Shown: positions 1-7,109 of the stretch, in pieces
Numbering within the stretch: position 1 is the stretch's first letter
How the letters are laid out: the number at the start of each line of letters is the position of its first letter
From: Bifidobacterium breve
GTDB taxonomy: Bacteria > Actinomycetota > Thermoleophilia > Solirubrobacterales > Solirubrobacteraceae
Length of the DNA stretch: 64,000 nt
Reading direction: 5' to 3'
NCBI GenBank assembly: GCA_945878865.1
Contig: CAMCUD010000001.1
Span: forward strand, 124,001-188,000
The notes under the pieces: generated by a model
What the model was told of the DNA's origin: nothing
Database searches by the model: none
What the model saw: only the letters and a program-made list of their open reading frames with translations
Program-made: the position numbers and the translations under genes

Positions 1-1573
1 CCGCACGCTGCGCGCCGTCAACCCGGCATTCGCGGAGATGCACGGGGGAACACCCGAGGACTTCGAGGGCCAGCCACTGGTGGCAGTGCTCACGCCCGAG
101 GCCGCCGACCTCGTCGAGCACCGCGCGCAGATCGTCGACCGCGACGGCAGCCTGGACTTCGAGTCGGTTCACCGTGCCCGTGACGGGCGGATCTTCCCCG
201 TCGCCGTGGAGATCGTCGCCATCCGCGACGAGCACGGTGAGGTCACCCAGCGCGTCGGCGTCTACACGGACATCACCGCCCAGCACGCCCAGCGCGAGGC
301 CGAGCGGCGCGCGAACGCGCTGTTCGAGCGCTCGTTCACCGAGGCGCCCGTCGGCATGTTCATCGTGCGCGACGGCGTCGTGCAGCGCGCCAACGCCGCG
401 CTGGGCGAGATCCTCGGCGCCGTCCCCTCATCGCTCATCGGCCGCGCGGCGGCGTCGCTCGTGCATCCCGACGACCGCGAGGCGAGCGCCGAGGCCGTCC
501 GCCGCACGACTGCCGGCGAGACGCTGCCCCCGACCAATCGCAGGATCCTGCGGGCCGACGGCACCACACGGACCGTCACGTTGCGGTACTCGATCCTCTC
601 CGAGGAGAGCGGCCCGCCGATCGTCCTCATGCACGTCACCGACCGGACCGCCGAGCACGCGATCGAGGAGGAGCGCCAGCGCGCGCTGTCGCTCTTCGAG
701 GCGACGTTCGCCCGCGCGCCGATCGGGCTGTGCCTCATCGCGCCGGACGGGCGGTTCCTGCGCGTCAACGACGCCCTGTGCGCGCTGCTCGGGCGCAGCG
801 AGGCCGAGCTGCTCTCCACGGGATTCCAGGAGCTCACCCACCCCGACGACCTCGCGATCGACCTCAGCCTGCTGAGCGACACGCTCGACGGCCGGCGCGA
901 CGGCTACGAGATCGACAAGCGCTACCTGCGCCCCGACGGCACGGTGATCGACGCCCGCCTCGCGGTCTCCGCGATCACCGGCGCCGACGGCACGCCCGAG
1001 TTCCTCATCTCCCAGCTCGTCGACCTCACCGAGCTCAAGCGCGTCGAGGCGCAACTCAAGCACGCCGCCGACCACGACGAGCTCACCGGGCTCTACACAC
1101 GCCGCCGCCTCTCCGTGGAGCTCGACCGCGAGGTCGTCCGCATGCGCCGCCACGGCGGCTGCGCGACGCTCCTGCTGCTCGACCTCGACGGCTTCAAGGA
1201 CATCAACGACCGCTTCGGCCACTCGGCTGGCGACGACCTGCTGCGCGAGCTCTCCACGCACCTGCGTGGCCTGCTCCGCGAGAGCGACGTCATCGGGCGC
1301 ATCGGCGGCGACGAGTTCGCGATCCTCCTGCCCGACACGCAGCTGGAAGGCGCCCGGAACGCCGCCGTGAAGCTCTTGGCGACGGTGCGCACGCACGGGC
1401 GCGTCGAGCGCGACGGCGCGCGGGTCGGCGTCACCGCGTCGATCGGCGCGACGATCCTCGACGGCGCCGAGACGCTCGACCCCGAGGCGCTGCTCGTCGA
1501 GGCGGACGTCGCGATGTACCGCGCGAAGGCCGCAGGCAAGGACCGGCTCGTCGTGTTCGGCGAGACCACCTGA
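1..1573 (+). CDS. PAS-GGDEF diguanylate cyclase, 5'-truncated by window edge
   Basis: The frame is already open at base 2 (RTLRAVNPAFAEM precedes and includes the first ATG at 38), so the true start lies outside the window. About 523 residues are visible: the end of one PAS domain, two more PAS domains (about 100-215 and 220-345, each with an HPDD signature) and a C-terminal GGDEF domain. The active-site loop RIGGDEFAILL is intact, and an RxxD inhibitory site (RESD) lies five residues before it. An active, product-inhibited enzyme making cyclic di-GMP from GTP is expected. The stop is followed after 39 bp by an SDR gene on the same strand. The sensory ligand cannot be inferred. Confidence 0.93.
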   Translation, partial: RTLRAVNPAFAEMHGGTPEDFEGQPLVAVLTPEAADLVEHRAQIVDRDGSLDFESVHRARDGRIFPVAVEIVAIRDEHGEVTQRVGVYTDITAQHAQREAERRANALFERSFTEAPVGMFIVRDGVVQRANAALGEILGAVPSSLIGRAAASLVHPDDREASAEAVRRTTAGETLPPTNRRILRADGTTRTVTLRYSILSEESGPPIVLMHVTDRTAEHAIEEERQRALSLFEATFARAPIGLCLIAPDGRFLRVNDALCALLGRSEAELLSTGFQELTHPDDLAIDLSLLSDTLDGRRDGYEIDKRYLRPDGTVIDARLAVSAITGADGTPEFLISQLVDLTELKRVEAQLKHAADHDELTGLYTRRRLSVELDREVVRMRRHGGCATLLLLDLDGFKDINDRFGHSAGDDLLRELSTHLRGLLRESDVIGRIGGDEFAILLPDTQLEGARNAAVKLLATVRTHGRVERDGARVGVTASIGATILDGAETLDPEALLVEADVAMYRAKAAGKDRLVVFGETT

Positions 1574-1612
1574 CGCCGTAGGCTTCCCGCGCTCACATCG
1601 ACGGGAGGCGAG

Positions 1613-2374
1613 ATGGCGGGAGTGCTCGAGGGCGAGGTCGTCCTCATCACCGGCGGCAACGGCGGGATCGGGCTGGGGATGGCGCGCGGCGTCGCCGAGG
1701 CCGGCGCGCGGGTGGCGATCTGGGGCCGCAACGCGGACAAGAACGCGGCGGCGGTCGAGGACCTGCGGGCGCGTGGCGCCGAGGTGGAGGCCTTCGTCTG
1801 CGACGTGGCGGTCGAGGACGAGATCGTCGACACGTTCGCTGCGACGGTCGCGCGCTTCGGCAGGGTTGACGCGTGTTTCGCGAACGCCGGCGTGAACGGC
1901 AACGGCATGGCGTTCGTCGACCTGACGCTCGAGGAGTGGCGGCGCGTGCACACGGTCAACCTCGACGGCGTGATGCTGACGCTTCGGGAGGCCGCGCGGC
2001 ACATGGTCGCGCGCGGTGAAGGGGGCGCGCTCATCCCGGTCTCCTCGACGTCGGCCTACCACGGCGCCCCGCGCAACGAGCCCTATTCGGCCGCGAAGAC
2101 CGCGCTGCTCGGCCTCAGCCGCGGCCTCGCGGTGGAGCTCGCGCGCTACGGGATCCGCTGCAACGCGCTGCTGCCGGGTTGGACGGACACCGAGATCCTC
2201 GACGCGGGGCGGGGCAACGAGAAGTTCGTCGCCGCGACCGTGGGGCGAACTCCGGTGCGCCGCTGGGCCGACCCGGACGAGTTCGGGGCGGTGGCGGTGT
2301 TCCTGGCGCAGCGGGGCCTGACGTTCCACACCGGCGACGAGGTCGTGGTCGACGGCGGCTACACGAAGTTCTAG
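1613..2374 (+). CDS. SDR-family NAD(P)-dependent oxidoreductase
   Basis: This 253-residue classical short-chain dehydrogenase/reductase has the N-terminal Rossmann motif TGGNGGIG (about residue 14), the NAG motif in FANAGV, a catalytic Ser in VSSTSAY, and the YSAAK catalytic Tyr-Lys pair. The C-terminal VVDGGYTKF is typical of FabG-like members. It should be a soluble carbonyl/hydroxyl oxidoreductase; the substrate is unknown. A GGGAGG ribosome-binding site just before ATG 1613 supports the start. It is followed by a strong hairpin shared with the convergent gene downstream. Confidence 0.92.
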   Translation: MAGVLEGEVVLITGGNGGIGLGMARGVAEAGARVAIWGRNADKNAAAVEDLRARGAEVEAFVCDVAVEDEIVDTFAATVARFGRVDACFANAGVNGNGMAFVDLTLEEWRRVHTVNLDGVMLTLREAARHMVARGEGGALIPVSSTSAYHGAPRNEPYSAAKTALLGLSRGLAVELARYGIRCNALLPGWTDTEILDAGRGNEKFVAATVGRTPVRRWADPDEFGAVAVFLAQRGLTFHTGDEVVVDGGYTKF

Positions 2375-2390
2375 CGCTGCCCCGGGCGCC

Positions 2391-2434
2391 GAACGTCCGA
2401 TCACCGTCACTCTGGCGACGGTGATCAGACGTTC
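2391..2434. terminator. Bidirectional hairpin terminator with GAACGTC ends
   Basis: Bases 2391-2408 pair with 2417-2434 as an 18-bp inverted repeat with one mismatch and an 8-nt loop. The stem base reads GAACGTC/GACGTTC. It lies between the SDR stop (2374, plus) and the ABA4-like stop (2433, minus), so it can end transcription from both sides. There is no U-tract on either side. Similar stem ends occur at 58357-58402. Confidence 0.7.
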
Positions 2435-2870
2435 AGCGGGCGCGGCGGCCGAGCAGGTAGAGCGACAGCCCCGCCGGACCCGCCATCCAGGTCAGCAGCA
2501 GCGCGACCCGCGCGGTCTTCCCACGGTCCAGCGCGTCCTGCCAGATCCACCGCCCGACGAAGAGGTCGAACGCGATGTAGTGCGTCCACCCCGCCAGGAA
2601 CGCGTCGGGCTCGGCGAGCGCCGCACGCACGGCCTCGGGGTCGCGGAAGTCGATCATCTTCCCCTGCTGGGACGCGCCCGAGGCCAGGAGCACGTCGTAC
2701 GCCAGGCCAAGCGCGATGAACAGCGGCGAGGCGCGACCGACGAGCGCGCGGGTGAACCGCGAGCGCGGCGCGAGGATCATCGCCAGGAAGAACGGCGCCG
2801 ACGACGAGTTGATGACGGAGTACAGCGTGCGCCGGTCGCCCGGCATGGGTGGCAGCGTGGGCTCGGTCAC
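2433..2870 (-). CDS. ABA4-like (DUF4281) membrane protein
   Basis: A 145-residue protein is read from GTG 2870 (VTEPTLPPMPGDRR); an in-frame ATG at 2846 is an alternative start. Three or four hydrophobic segments are visible. The sequence WTHYIAFDLFVGRWIW matches the conserved core of the ABA4-like family, named after the Arabidopsis neoxanthin-synthesis protein. Bacterial members are small integral membrane proteins of uncertain role, so no carotenoid function should be assumed. The frame extends further upstream to 3080, but that part is low-complexity and overlaps the divergent small secreted protein. The stop codon lies inside the hairpin shared with the SDR gene. Confidence 0.8.
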   Translation of the reverse strand: MTEPTLPPMPGDRRTLYSVINSSSAPFFLAMILAPRSRFTRALVGRASPLFIALGLAYDVLLASGASQQGKMIDFRDPEAVRAALAEPDAFLAGWTHYIAFDLFVGRWIWQDALDRGKTARVALLLTWMAGPAGLSLYLLGRRAR

Positions 2871-2943
2871 CGTCGGGGTTCTACCAGAGCCTTCTCGCCT
2901 GGAACCGCGCAACCTCCGCGCCGTGCGCCCGTCCCTGCCGACA

Positions 2944-3216
2944 ATGCGCACACCGACGCTGGTCCTCACCCTCACCGCGCTGGCCCTCGGCCCCCCGGGC
3001 GACGCTCTCGCCGAGAAGACCCATTGGCGCCCGCCCGGCCCCGACCGGGTCAAGGTCGTCCTGCGCGACTGCGTGCACAACGCCCGCCTCGACCGTCGCT
3101 ACCGGGTCCCGACGCTTCGGCGAACGCTCCGGCACGTCCCAAAGGACATCGCCGACTACACCGACTGCACACGGGTCATCACGCGGGACATCCGCCGTCG
3201 AGGAGCCGGTCGCTGA
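2944..3216 (+). CDS. Small secreted protein, unknown function
   Basis: A 90-residue product starts at ATG 2944 with a clear Sec signal peptide (MRTPTLVLTLTALALG, ending near ALAEK). The mature part carries a motif of the form VLRDCVHNARLDRRY followed by a segment ending DIADYTDC. From memory, spaced Cys motifs ending in Tyr-x-Asp-Cys occur in other exported Thermoleophilia proteins; no function is known to me. The two cysteines could form one disulfide. The frame is open further upstream, but only this start puts the signal peptide at the N-terminus. An imperfect hairpin follows the stop. Confidence 0.6.
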   Translation: MRTPTLVLTLTALALGPPGDALAEKTHWRPPGPDRVKVVLRDCVHNARLDRRYRVPTLRRTLRHVPKDIADYTDCTRVITRDIRRRGAGR

Positions 3217-3228
3217 CCTTCGACGCGC

Positions 3229-3258
3229 CGTCGATCACCGTCCACCGAGTGATGGACG
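3229..3258 (+). terminator. Imperfect hairpin after small secreted gene
   Basis: CGTCGATCAC (3229-3238) pairs with GTGATGGACG (3249-3258) with one mismatch and a 10-nt loop. It starts 12 bp after the stop at 3216. It shares the strings GATCACCGTC and GGACGTTC with the stronger hairpin at 2391-2434, so the two may have a common origin. Confidence 0.4.
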
Positions 3259-3320
3259 TTCCTCAACTTCATCGCCGGTGCGTCGATGTCCCGATCATTC
3301 GAGGCGCCCTGTCCACACGC

Positions 3321-3686
3321 ATGTTCGCGTTTGCCGCCTTCGCACCAGCCTTCGCCGCGGCTGCTGCCTACGTCGCGGCGCGCCCGTTTCATGAAACCGT
3401 CGTGCGCCTTCCGGTCGCGCTCGTTGCGATGCTCGCCACGGCGGCCATCTTCAGCATCGCGATGTTCCTGCTCAGCCTCGTCGACTCGCACAATGCCGCC
3501 TCGAGCCTCTCGTGCAGCGCGGTCGATGACGACGACGGCTGCCACAACCTCGCCTACGCCACGTGGTGGTTCACGGGGGTCGCCTCCATCGCGCTACTCG
3601 CGGGCGTCACGATCATCGGGACCGTGGGCGTCACGGCGACGCGAGCGCTCCTTCCGCGATGCCGCCCAGACTCGTCGAGTCCGTGA
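3321..3686 (+). CDS. Small membrane protein, unknown function
   Basis: A 121-residue protein is read from ATG 3321 (MFAFAAFAPAFAAAAAY). It has about three transmembrane segments and a polar loop with two cysteines and an acidic run (SLSCSAVDDDDGCHN) between the second and third. An upstream in-frame ATG at 3252 is possible but falls inside a hairpin, so the later start is preferred. The family is not recognised. The gene ends 3 bp before the 3' end of a tRNA gene on the opposite strand. GC content looks slightly lower than in its neighbours. Confidence 0.45.
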   Translation: MFAFAAFAPAFAAAAAYVAARPFHETVVRLPVALVAMLATAAIFSIAMFLLSLVDSHNAASSLSCSAVDDDDGCHNLAYATWWFTGVASIALLAGVTIIGTVGVTATRALLPRCRPDSSSP

Positions 3687-3688
3687 AG

Positions 3689-3762
<74 letters not shown>

Positions 3763-3769
3763 AGTGAAG

Positions 3770-3859
3770 CGGAGAGGGCGGGATTCGAACCCGCGATGGA
3801 GCTATAAACCCCATACTCGCTTAGCAGGCGAGTGCCTTCAGCCACTCGGCCACCTCTCC
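3770..3859 (-). tRNA. tRNA-Ser (anticodon GCT)
   Basis: The minus strand folds as a 90-nt class II tRNA with acceptor GGAGAGG/CCTCTCC, anticodon stem CTCGC/GCGAG with loop CTGCTAA, a long variable arm and T-loop TTCGAAT. The anticodon GCT reads AGC/AGU serine codons. It lies 7 bp upstream of tRNA-Arg on the same strand, so the two are probably co-transcribed. Confidence 0.95.
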
Positions 3860-3917
3860 GTGCGGAAGGCCCGAGTGTACCCCGTCTCGCCGGCACGCCT
3901 GCGTCAGACGCGCCGAA

Positions 3918-3953
3918 GCCCGCCGACCGCGTGCTCGTTCGCGGTCGGCGGGC
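3918..3953. terminator. Strong GC hairpin (first of three)
   Basis: Bases 3918-3931 and 3940-3953 form a perfect 14-bp stem with an 8-nt loop. It lies between the tRNA pair and the convergent end of the secreted repeat-protein gene (stop 4080, minus). No U-tract follows on either strand. Confidence 0.5.
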
Positions 3954-3965
3954 CTCTGACAGGGC

Positions 3966-3990
3966 CCGCCGGTCATCAGATGACCGGCGG
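3966..3990. terminator. GC hairpin with 3-nt loop (second of three)
   Basis: CCGCCGGTCAT (3966-3976) pairs with ATGACCGGCGG (3980-3990) around a 3-nt CAG loop: an 11-bp perfect stem 12 bp after the first hairpin. Confidence 0.45.
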
Positions 3991-4020
3991 CGGACCGGCG
4001 CCTCCGTGCGCTGATGGAGA

Positions 4021-4053
4021 GGCCGCCCGCTCGGCGGGATCGAGCGGGCGGCC
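4021..4053 (-). terminator. GC hairpin downstream of secreted repeat protein (third of three)
   Basis: GGCCGCCCGCTCG (4021-4033) pairs perfectly with bases 4041-4053 around a 7-nt loop. It sits 27 bp downstream of the stop at 4080 in the minus-strand direction and is the most likely terminator of that gene. Confidence 0.6.
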
Positions 4054-4079
4054 GGTTCAGCGGCGGAGTGCCGCAGGCG

Positions 4080-6554
4080 TCACGCGGTGGTGAACGCCGT
4101 CTCCGTATCGATCTCGATCTGGTTCTGGGCGAACTGGCTGAGGAACAGGCTGCGGTTCAGCGCGAGGCTGACCTTCCGCACGCTGTTGCCCATGATGTCC
4201 ACCTGACCGCTGAGCGAGACGCTGATCTGCACCGGGACGAAGATCAGGACCCGGAACGAGGCGTTGCCCGTGCCGCCGAACGAGAGGCGCGTCTTCTTGC
4301 CCTCGAGGCAGCCGGTGCACGTGTTGCTGATCGTCGCGCCGACGCCCGTGAGCCAGGTCGTCGTCGGGCCGAGCAGGAACACGTTCGTGCTGAACAGGTT
4401 GATCCGCGACGCCTGGACGCCGGCGTTGTAGAGCACCTTGGCGTCCTCGCTCTTGATCTGCGCGTAGAACGTCGTGCCGTCGAACTTCGCGGCACGGCCG
4501 ATCGTGCAGGACGAGGCGATGCCCTTGGCGTCGAACGCCCAGTTGCGGCTGTCGACGACGATGCCCTTGGCCGAAGCGTCCAGGTACCCGGTCGTGCAGA
4601 TCTGGCGCACGGTGCCGCTGAACGAGAGGCCACCCTTGCTGTCGATGCTCAGCGAGCCACCGCGCAGGTACAGGTTGTCGTAGATCTTCGCCTGACCCGA
4701 CAGCGCGCCGCTGATCGAGTACGTGACGGCCGCACCGGGCGTCGCGCGCTTGATCGTGCCCTTCGCCCCGAGCGTCACGCCGCCGAGGGCGAGGTCATCG
4801 AGGTTGAAGGACAGGTTGAACGTGCTGTCCGAGGCGATCGCCATCGAGAACCCGGCGCCCTGGGTCGAGCCCTTGGCCGAGATGCTGTAGTCGCCCTGCG
4901 ACGCGGCGAACGAGAAGCCGACCGAGAAGGACGTCTTCGTCGGGATCAGGTTCGTGGTGATCGTCGCGTTCGCGTCCGCGGCGACGGACACGACCCCGGC
5001 GACCGACTTGACCGAACCGCTGAGGTTCGTGCCGGCGGCCAGGCCGAACTCCTTCGTGATCTGGCAGCCGTTCGCGCCGGCGCCGCCGGAGATCCCGAAC
5101 GACCAATCCTTGCCGCTGCCGATCGGCACGCTGCCCGAGACGCCGCCCGTGATCGAGCCGGAGACCGGGCACGCGAGCGTCACGTTGCCCGAGAGGCCGA
5201 TCGACGTGTTCGTCAGCTTCAGGCTGCCGCCGAGGCTCGTCTTGCTGTTGATCGCGATGTTCGCCGCGCCGGAGACGTCGTAGATGACCTCCGCCGAGGG
5301 CGCGGTGCGCTTGAGGTCGCCGCGGAACGCGACGTTCGAGCCACCGAACGGGATGGTGAAGTCCGCGTTGAGCGCGAACGTCCCGTCGAACTGGATCTTG
5401 CCCTGCGCGGTGCCGATGCCCGCCGACGCGTAGAACGCGATGTAGCTGCCGGCGTCGGTGCCGTCGTAGATGAAGCGGAAACGGGCGTCCCACTGGTTGA
5501 CCCCAGCGGGCAGCAGCGTCGTGCTGATCTTCCCGCCGACCTCAAACGCACCGGTCACCGACCCGTCAACGCTCTCGATGTCACCCGTGATGTCCCCGGC
5601 CGGAAGCGCGAGATCCTTCGAGACCACGCAGCCACCGGTCGTGGCGCCGGACAGCGAGAACTTCCAGTTCTTCTCGTCGTTGATCGTGCCGGCCACACTG
5701 GCGGCCAGGCCGCCCGTGGCGCAGTCGAGCTTGGCGCTGCCGCCGAAGCTGATGCCGTCCTGGCTGATCGAGACGTTGCCGCCCGTGATGTAGACGCCCT
5801 TCGTCAGCTCGATCTGGCCGGTGATCGCGCCACTGACCTTGTACGTCGCCGGCTGGAAGATGTTCGTCCCCTCCAGGCGGCCGCTGATCACGACGTTCTG
5901 GCCCTTGAACGAGAAGGGGTAGGTCAGGTCGAACCAGTACGACGCGTTGTAGCGGATCTGCCCGTAGACGATCTGCTGACCGCCGAGCTTCACCGTGACG
6001 GTGAGCTTGTCGACGTAGACCTTGATGTCGAAGCCGTACGTGCCACCGGCGGGCGGGGCCGGGATCGCCTTGGCGATGTCGTCCTGGCCGGCGTCGGTGC
6101 CCGCGAACGCGCGCAGGCCGACGGTCGGAGCCGCGGTCTCCTTGGTCTCGGCGAGCTCGCCGGTGACGTTGGTCGCGCCGGTGTCGCCGAGGTCGAAGAC
6201 GAGGCCGCCGTCCTTGATCGTGTAGACGGAGTCGTCAAGCGACTTCGGGACGGTGAAGCGCCCGCCCGTGAGGGTGAGCTTCGTGCCGGTCAGGGTGCCG
6301 GACACGCCCGTGCCCGAGACCGTCTTGCCGAGCTGCAGCGTGGCGTCGCTGAGCGTGGTGGCGTCGCCGCTGGTCGAGATCGACCCGACGACGAGCGAGA
6401 TGTCCGAAGTGAGCGCGACCGTGTCGCCGCTCTTGGCCCCCGAGATGGCCGTGGACGTGGAAGCAGAAGCGCTGCTGGCGGTACCCAGCAGCAGGCACGC
6501 TCCCGCGATAAGCGCGAGAACGAGCCGCAGGCGCGAGCCTGAAGCCGTCGACAT
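4080..6554 (-). CDS. Large secreted protein with three ~185-residue repeats
   Basis: The 824-residue product begins with a Sec signal peptide (MSTASGSRLRLVLALIAGAC, cleavage near SASAST). The rest is rich in Gly, Ser and Thr with alternating hydrophobics, suggesting beta structure. Three tandem copies of about 185 residues can be aligned by eye. They begin near YKVSGAITGQ, YDVSGAANIAI and YSISGALSGQ. Each contains a (D/S)G(I/L)SFGG-like strand, a first Cys (KLDCATGG, TLACPVSG, RQICTTGY), a W-F/D motif (NWKFSLSG, DWSFGISG, NWAFDAKG) and a second Cys (GGCVVSK, NGCQITK, SSCTIGR). The first two repeats end in similar sequences (LKRTAPSAEV, IKRATPGAAV). One disulfide per repeat is plausible. There is no transmembrane anchor or sortase motif. 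Function is unknown; a surface or matrix role is only an inference. Confidence 0.85.
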   Translation of the reverse strand: MSTASGSRLRLVLALIAGACLLLGTASSASASTSTAISGAKSGDTVALTSDISLVVGSISTSGDATTLSDATLQLGKTVSGTGVSGTLTGTKLTLTGGRFTVPKSLDDSVYTIKDGGLVFDLGDTGATNVTGELAETKETAAPTVGLRAFAGTDAGQDDIAKAIPAPPAGGTYGFDIKVYVDKLTVTVKLGGQQIVYGQIRYNASYWFDLTYPFSFKGQNVVISGRLEGTNIFQPATYKVSGAITGQIELTKGVYITGGNVSISQDGISFGGSAKLDCATGGLAASVAGTINDEKNWKFSLSGATTGGCVVSKDLALPAGDITGDIESVDGSVTGAFEVGGKISTTLLPAGVNQWDARFRFIYDGTDAGSYIAFYASAGIGTAQGKIQFDGTFALNADFTIPFGGSNVAFRGDLKRTAPSAEVIYDVSGAANIAINSKTSLGGSLKLTNTSIGLSGNVTLACPVSGSITGGVSGSVPIGSGKDWSFGISGGAGANGCQITKEFGLAAGTNLSGSVKSVAGVVSVAADANATITTNLIPTKTSFSVGFSFAASQGDYSISAKGSTQGAGFSMAIASDSTFNLSFNLDDLALGGVTLGAKGTIKRATPGAAVTYSISGALSGQAKIYDNLYLRGGSLSIDSKGGLSFSGTVRQICTTGYLDASAKGIVVDSRNWAFDAKGIASSCTIGRAAKFDGTTFYAQIKSEDAKVLYNAGVQASRINLFSTNVFLLGPTTTWLTGVGATISNTCTGCLEGKKTRLSFGGTGNASFRVLIFVPVQISVSLSGQVDIMGNSVRKVSLALNRSLFLSQFAQNQIEIDTETAFTTA

Positions 6555-6891
6555 CGTGGTCTCCCCCCGACGATGGTTATGAGAAATACGAGCAATAGGC
6601 CGGAAAGCAGGTCCCGGCGGGTACGTGACTGTACTTGTGGCGCGTGGGAATTCAAGGTCCGGGGTGGTGCTGCCGATACGCCCCAGCCAGAAACGCGGGC
6701 CGTTCTAGACAGCGTCCAGCCGAACGGTCGTCCAGGAAGGCCAGCAGATACGGGAGATTCCGCGTCTCGTTCGTTCGATCGAGCGCCAACGCGCCAGCTT
6801 TCGGTGGACGCACGTCCGAGGCGCGGTTGGACAGGAAATTTCGCGCTCACGCGCGGTCCAGCCCGGCCGCGTACAGTCGTTGCCGTCGCTC
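6555..6891. other. Gene-free stretch between secreted gene and tRNA-Ser
   Basis: These 337 bp contain no convincing gene. They separate the start of the minus-strand repeat protein (6554) from tRNA-Ser(TGA) and must hold the promoters of both. The part next to 6554 is A/T-richer than the surroundings (about 6570-6600), as expected for a promoter, but no clear -35/-10 pair could be assigned. A purine-rich GGGGAGACC precedes the start codon on the minus strand and can serve as ribosome-binding site. Confidence 0.5.
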
Positions 6892-6979
6892 GGAGGGGTG
6901 GCAGAGTGGTCGAATGCACCGGTCTTGAAAACCGGAGTCCGGCAACCCCGGACCGCGGGTTCGAATCCCGCCCCCTCCG
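6892..6979 (+). tRNA. tRNA-Ser (anticodon TGA)
   Basis: An 88-nt class II tRNA: acceptor GGAGGGG/CCCCTCC with discriminator G, anticodon stem CCGGT/ACCGG with loop CTTGAAA, variable-arm hairpin (GTCCGG...CCGGAC) and T-arm GCGGG TTCGAAT CCCGC. The anticodon TGA reads UCA/UCG serine codons. CCA is not encoded. Confidence 0.95.
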
Positions 6980-7109
6980 CTGCCGCCGGCCGGGGCGACC
7001 CAGGAACTGTCGCTCCTCTGTCGGGTAGTGACAGTTTGGTGAAGCAGCCTTGTTCGAAAGCGGTACCCAAGCCATGGTGTCCATGGTCGCCGTCGCCGGA
7101 GGTATCGAG

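Noticed and set aside
428-2410. Long minus-strand open frame (660 codons) opposite the diguanylate cyclase and SDR genes
   Set aside because: The plus strand encodes two clear protein families here. The antisense translation is Arg/Ala/Asp-rich with no domain.
3252-3320. Longer N-terminus for the small membrane protein from ATG 3252
   Set aside because: This start lies inside the hairpin at 3229-3258, and the added residues are not hydrophobic or conserved-looking.
4014-6542. 842-codon plus-strand frame opposite the secreted repeat protein
   Set aside because: The composition is Arg/Glu/Asp/Ala-rich, typical of antisense frames in GC-rich DNA. The minus strand has a signal peptide and ordered repeats.
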